From contig NZ_CP080530.1 in NCBI RefSeq assembly GCF_024746835.1, positions 248,001-312,000 on the forward strand: DNA of 64,000 nucleotides, read 5' to 3'. Of the stretch, positions 63,455 to 64,000 are shown piece after piece (position 1 is the first letter of the stretch; every line of letters begins with the position of its first letter). The position numbers were made by a program, and so were the translations under genes. The notes beneath the pieces were generated by a model. That model made no database searches. It was not told the origin of the DNA and worked only from the letters and a program-made list of their open reading frames with translations. The DNA is from Mesorhizobium sp. AR02. Its GTDB lineage: Bacteria > Pseudomonadota > Alphaproteobacteria > Rhizobiales > Rhizobiaceae.

Positions 63455-64000
63455 ATGATTCTGCGTCCCAAACCCTCTCCTCGCCACCACGCCACGCTTG
63501 CCGGCGCCCCTTCGACCGCGCCGATGGCAACGGTGCCGGCCTGGCTGCGCCGGGCCATCCCGGATGCGCAACGCCTTGCGGGAAAAGATGTTGAGGACGT
63601 GGCGCTCGTCGCCGGCGCCGCCATCGGCACGCTCGATGCTATAGTCCGCCGGCAAGAGCGGTGGGCCGGCGCCTGGCGGCAGCGCCTGGCGCTTTCGGCC
63701 GCCGCGGCAACGGCGAAGCAGGCCGGCCGTGTCGAGGATGAAGGCGCGCTGCGCGACGCCGTGCTGCTCACGCGACCGGGCGATTTTTTGTCCGTCGGTC
63801 CCGCCGGGCTTTTGCTGCTCGGCTGGCGCCGGCTGGCAGCCCGGCCGGCGGAAAACCTGCTGAAGGAGAAGAGCCTTGTCGCGGTGCTGGAGGAGTTCGG
63901 CTACGCCGGCGACGACGAGGTGGTCAGCAACCTGACGGACGATCTTCGCCAACTCGCCGCCAGTGACGCGACGGTGGGAATGATGACCGGCGCCATAGCG
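63455..64000 (+). CDS. DUF1403-family protein, 3' end outside window
   Basis: Open from ATG 63455 to the last base (182 codons visible). Begins MILRPKPSPRHHATLAGAPS; further features are VPAWLRRAIPDAQRLAGKDV, EDVALVAGAAIGTLDAIVRR, ALRDAVLLTRPGDFLSVGPA and LLKEKSLVAVLEEFGYAGDD. DUF1403 proteins are found on rhizobial plasmids and islands near ScpB-like and recombinase genes; function unknown. Unlike the decayed copy at 52714-53520 this one has no stops. The start is aligned with that copy (MILRPK) and upstream sequences also align, supporting it. Confidence 0.7.
   Translation, partial: MILRPKPSPRHHATLAGAPSTAPMATVPAWLRRAIPDAQRLAGKDVEDVALVAGAAIGTLDAIVRRQERWAGAWRQRLALSAAAATAKQAGRVEDEGALRDAVLLTRPGDFLSVGPAGLLLLGWRRLAARPAENLLKEKSLVAVLEEFGYAGDDEVVSNLTDDLRQLAASDATVGMMTGAIA

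Noticed and set aside
1..64000. CRISPR arrays, tRNA or rRNA genes
   Set aside because: No regularly spaced short repeats and no cloverleaf or rRNA-like stretches were noticed; a tRNAscan or CRISPR finder run was not possible.

Overview
The window reads as part of a symbiotic replicon of a Mesorhizobium-type rhizobium. It carries nitrogen-fixation genes (fixABCX, nifA, nifB, fdxN, nifZ, fixU), a second nifA, a FixV-like LacI regulator, two nodD genes and a complete repABC cassette. repABC beside nif and nod genes suggests a symbiosis plasmid, or an island that has captured one. No core chromosomal genes, rRNA or tRNA were recognised. Assignments come from reading translations and motifs; no database search was possible.

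Layout. 1-12676 (+): fixA (cut by the window edge), fixBCX, nifA, then a sigma54/NifA promoter and nifB-fdxN-nifZ-fixU. This run continues with overlapping or close spacing into a SIR2-like gene and a heterodimeric ABC exporter. 12817-22758: second nifA (-), a broken IS256-type element, tandem nodD1/nodD2 with a nod box and nodA relic between them, a TIM-barrel sugar isomerase-like gene, fixV and dctA with its own sigma54 promoter. 23500-27250: ISL3 and fixH relics, a NifA/sigma54-controlled thioredoxin-TPR gene, a DUF269-DUF683 fusion and fdxB. 27260-44450: decayed DNA with an AAA+ ATPase, a small secreted protein, IS5, IS21 and IS110 elements, a MocR regulator beside broken metabolic genes, a histidine-kinase fragment and a lone receiver protein.

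44813-47234 holds an unusual predicted toxin-antitoxin-like pair: a HipA kinase with an AbiEi-like N-terminal extension, followed by a DUF6998-like protein, behind two tandem palindromic repeats. 47236-54765 is a DUF1403/ScpB/recombinase module broken by an IS66 that itself carries an IS91. 54883-61469 holds a LuxR-type relic, repABC with its counter-transcript RNA and parS-like sites, and a toxin fragment with an intact HTH antitoxin. 61501-64000 is a second, better preserved recombinase-VapBC-DUF1403 module in inverted orientation.

How it fits together: FixABCX feeds electrons to nitrogenase, NifB starts the FeMo-cofactor, the ferredoxins carry electrons, and NifZ, FixU, DUF269 and DUF683 assist maturation. 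DctA imports dicarboxylates. FixV is expected to switch on a nifA (nifA2 in M. loti R7A), whose product drives sigma54 promoters such as those at 5533 and 24398. RepABC and several toxin-antitoxin modules maintain the replicon.
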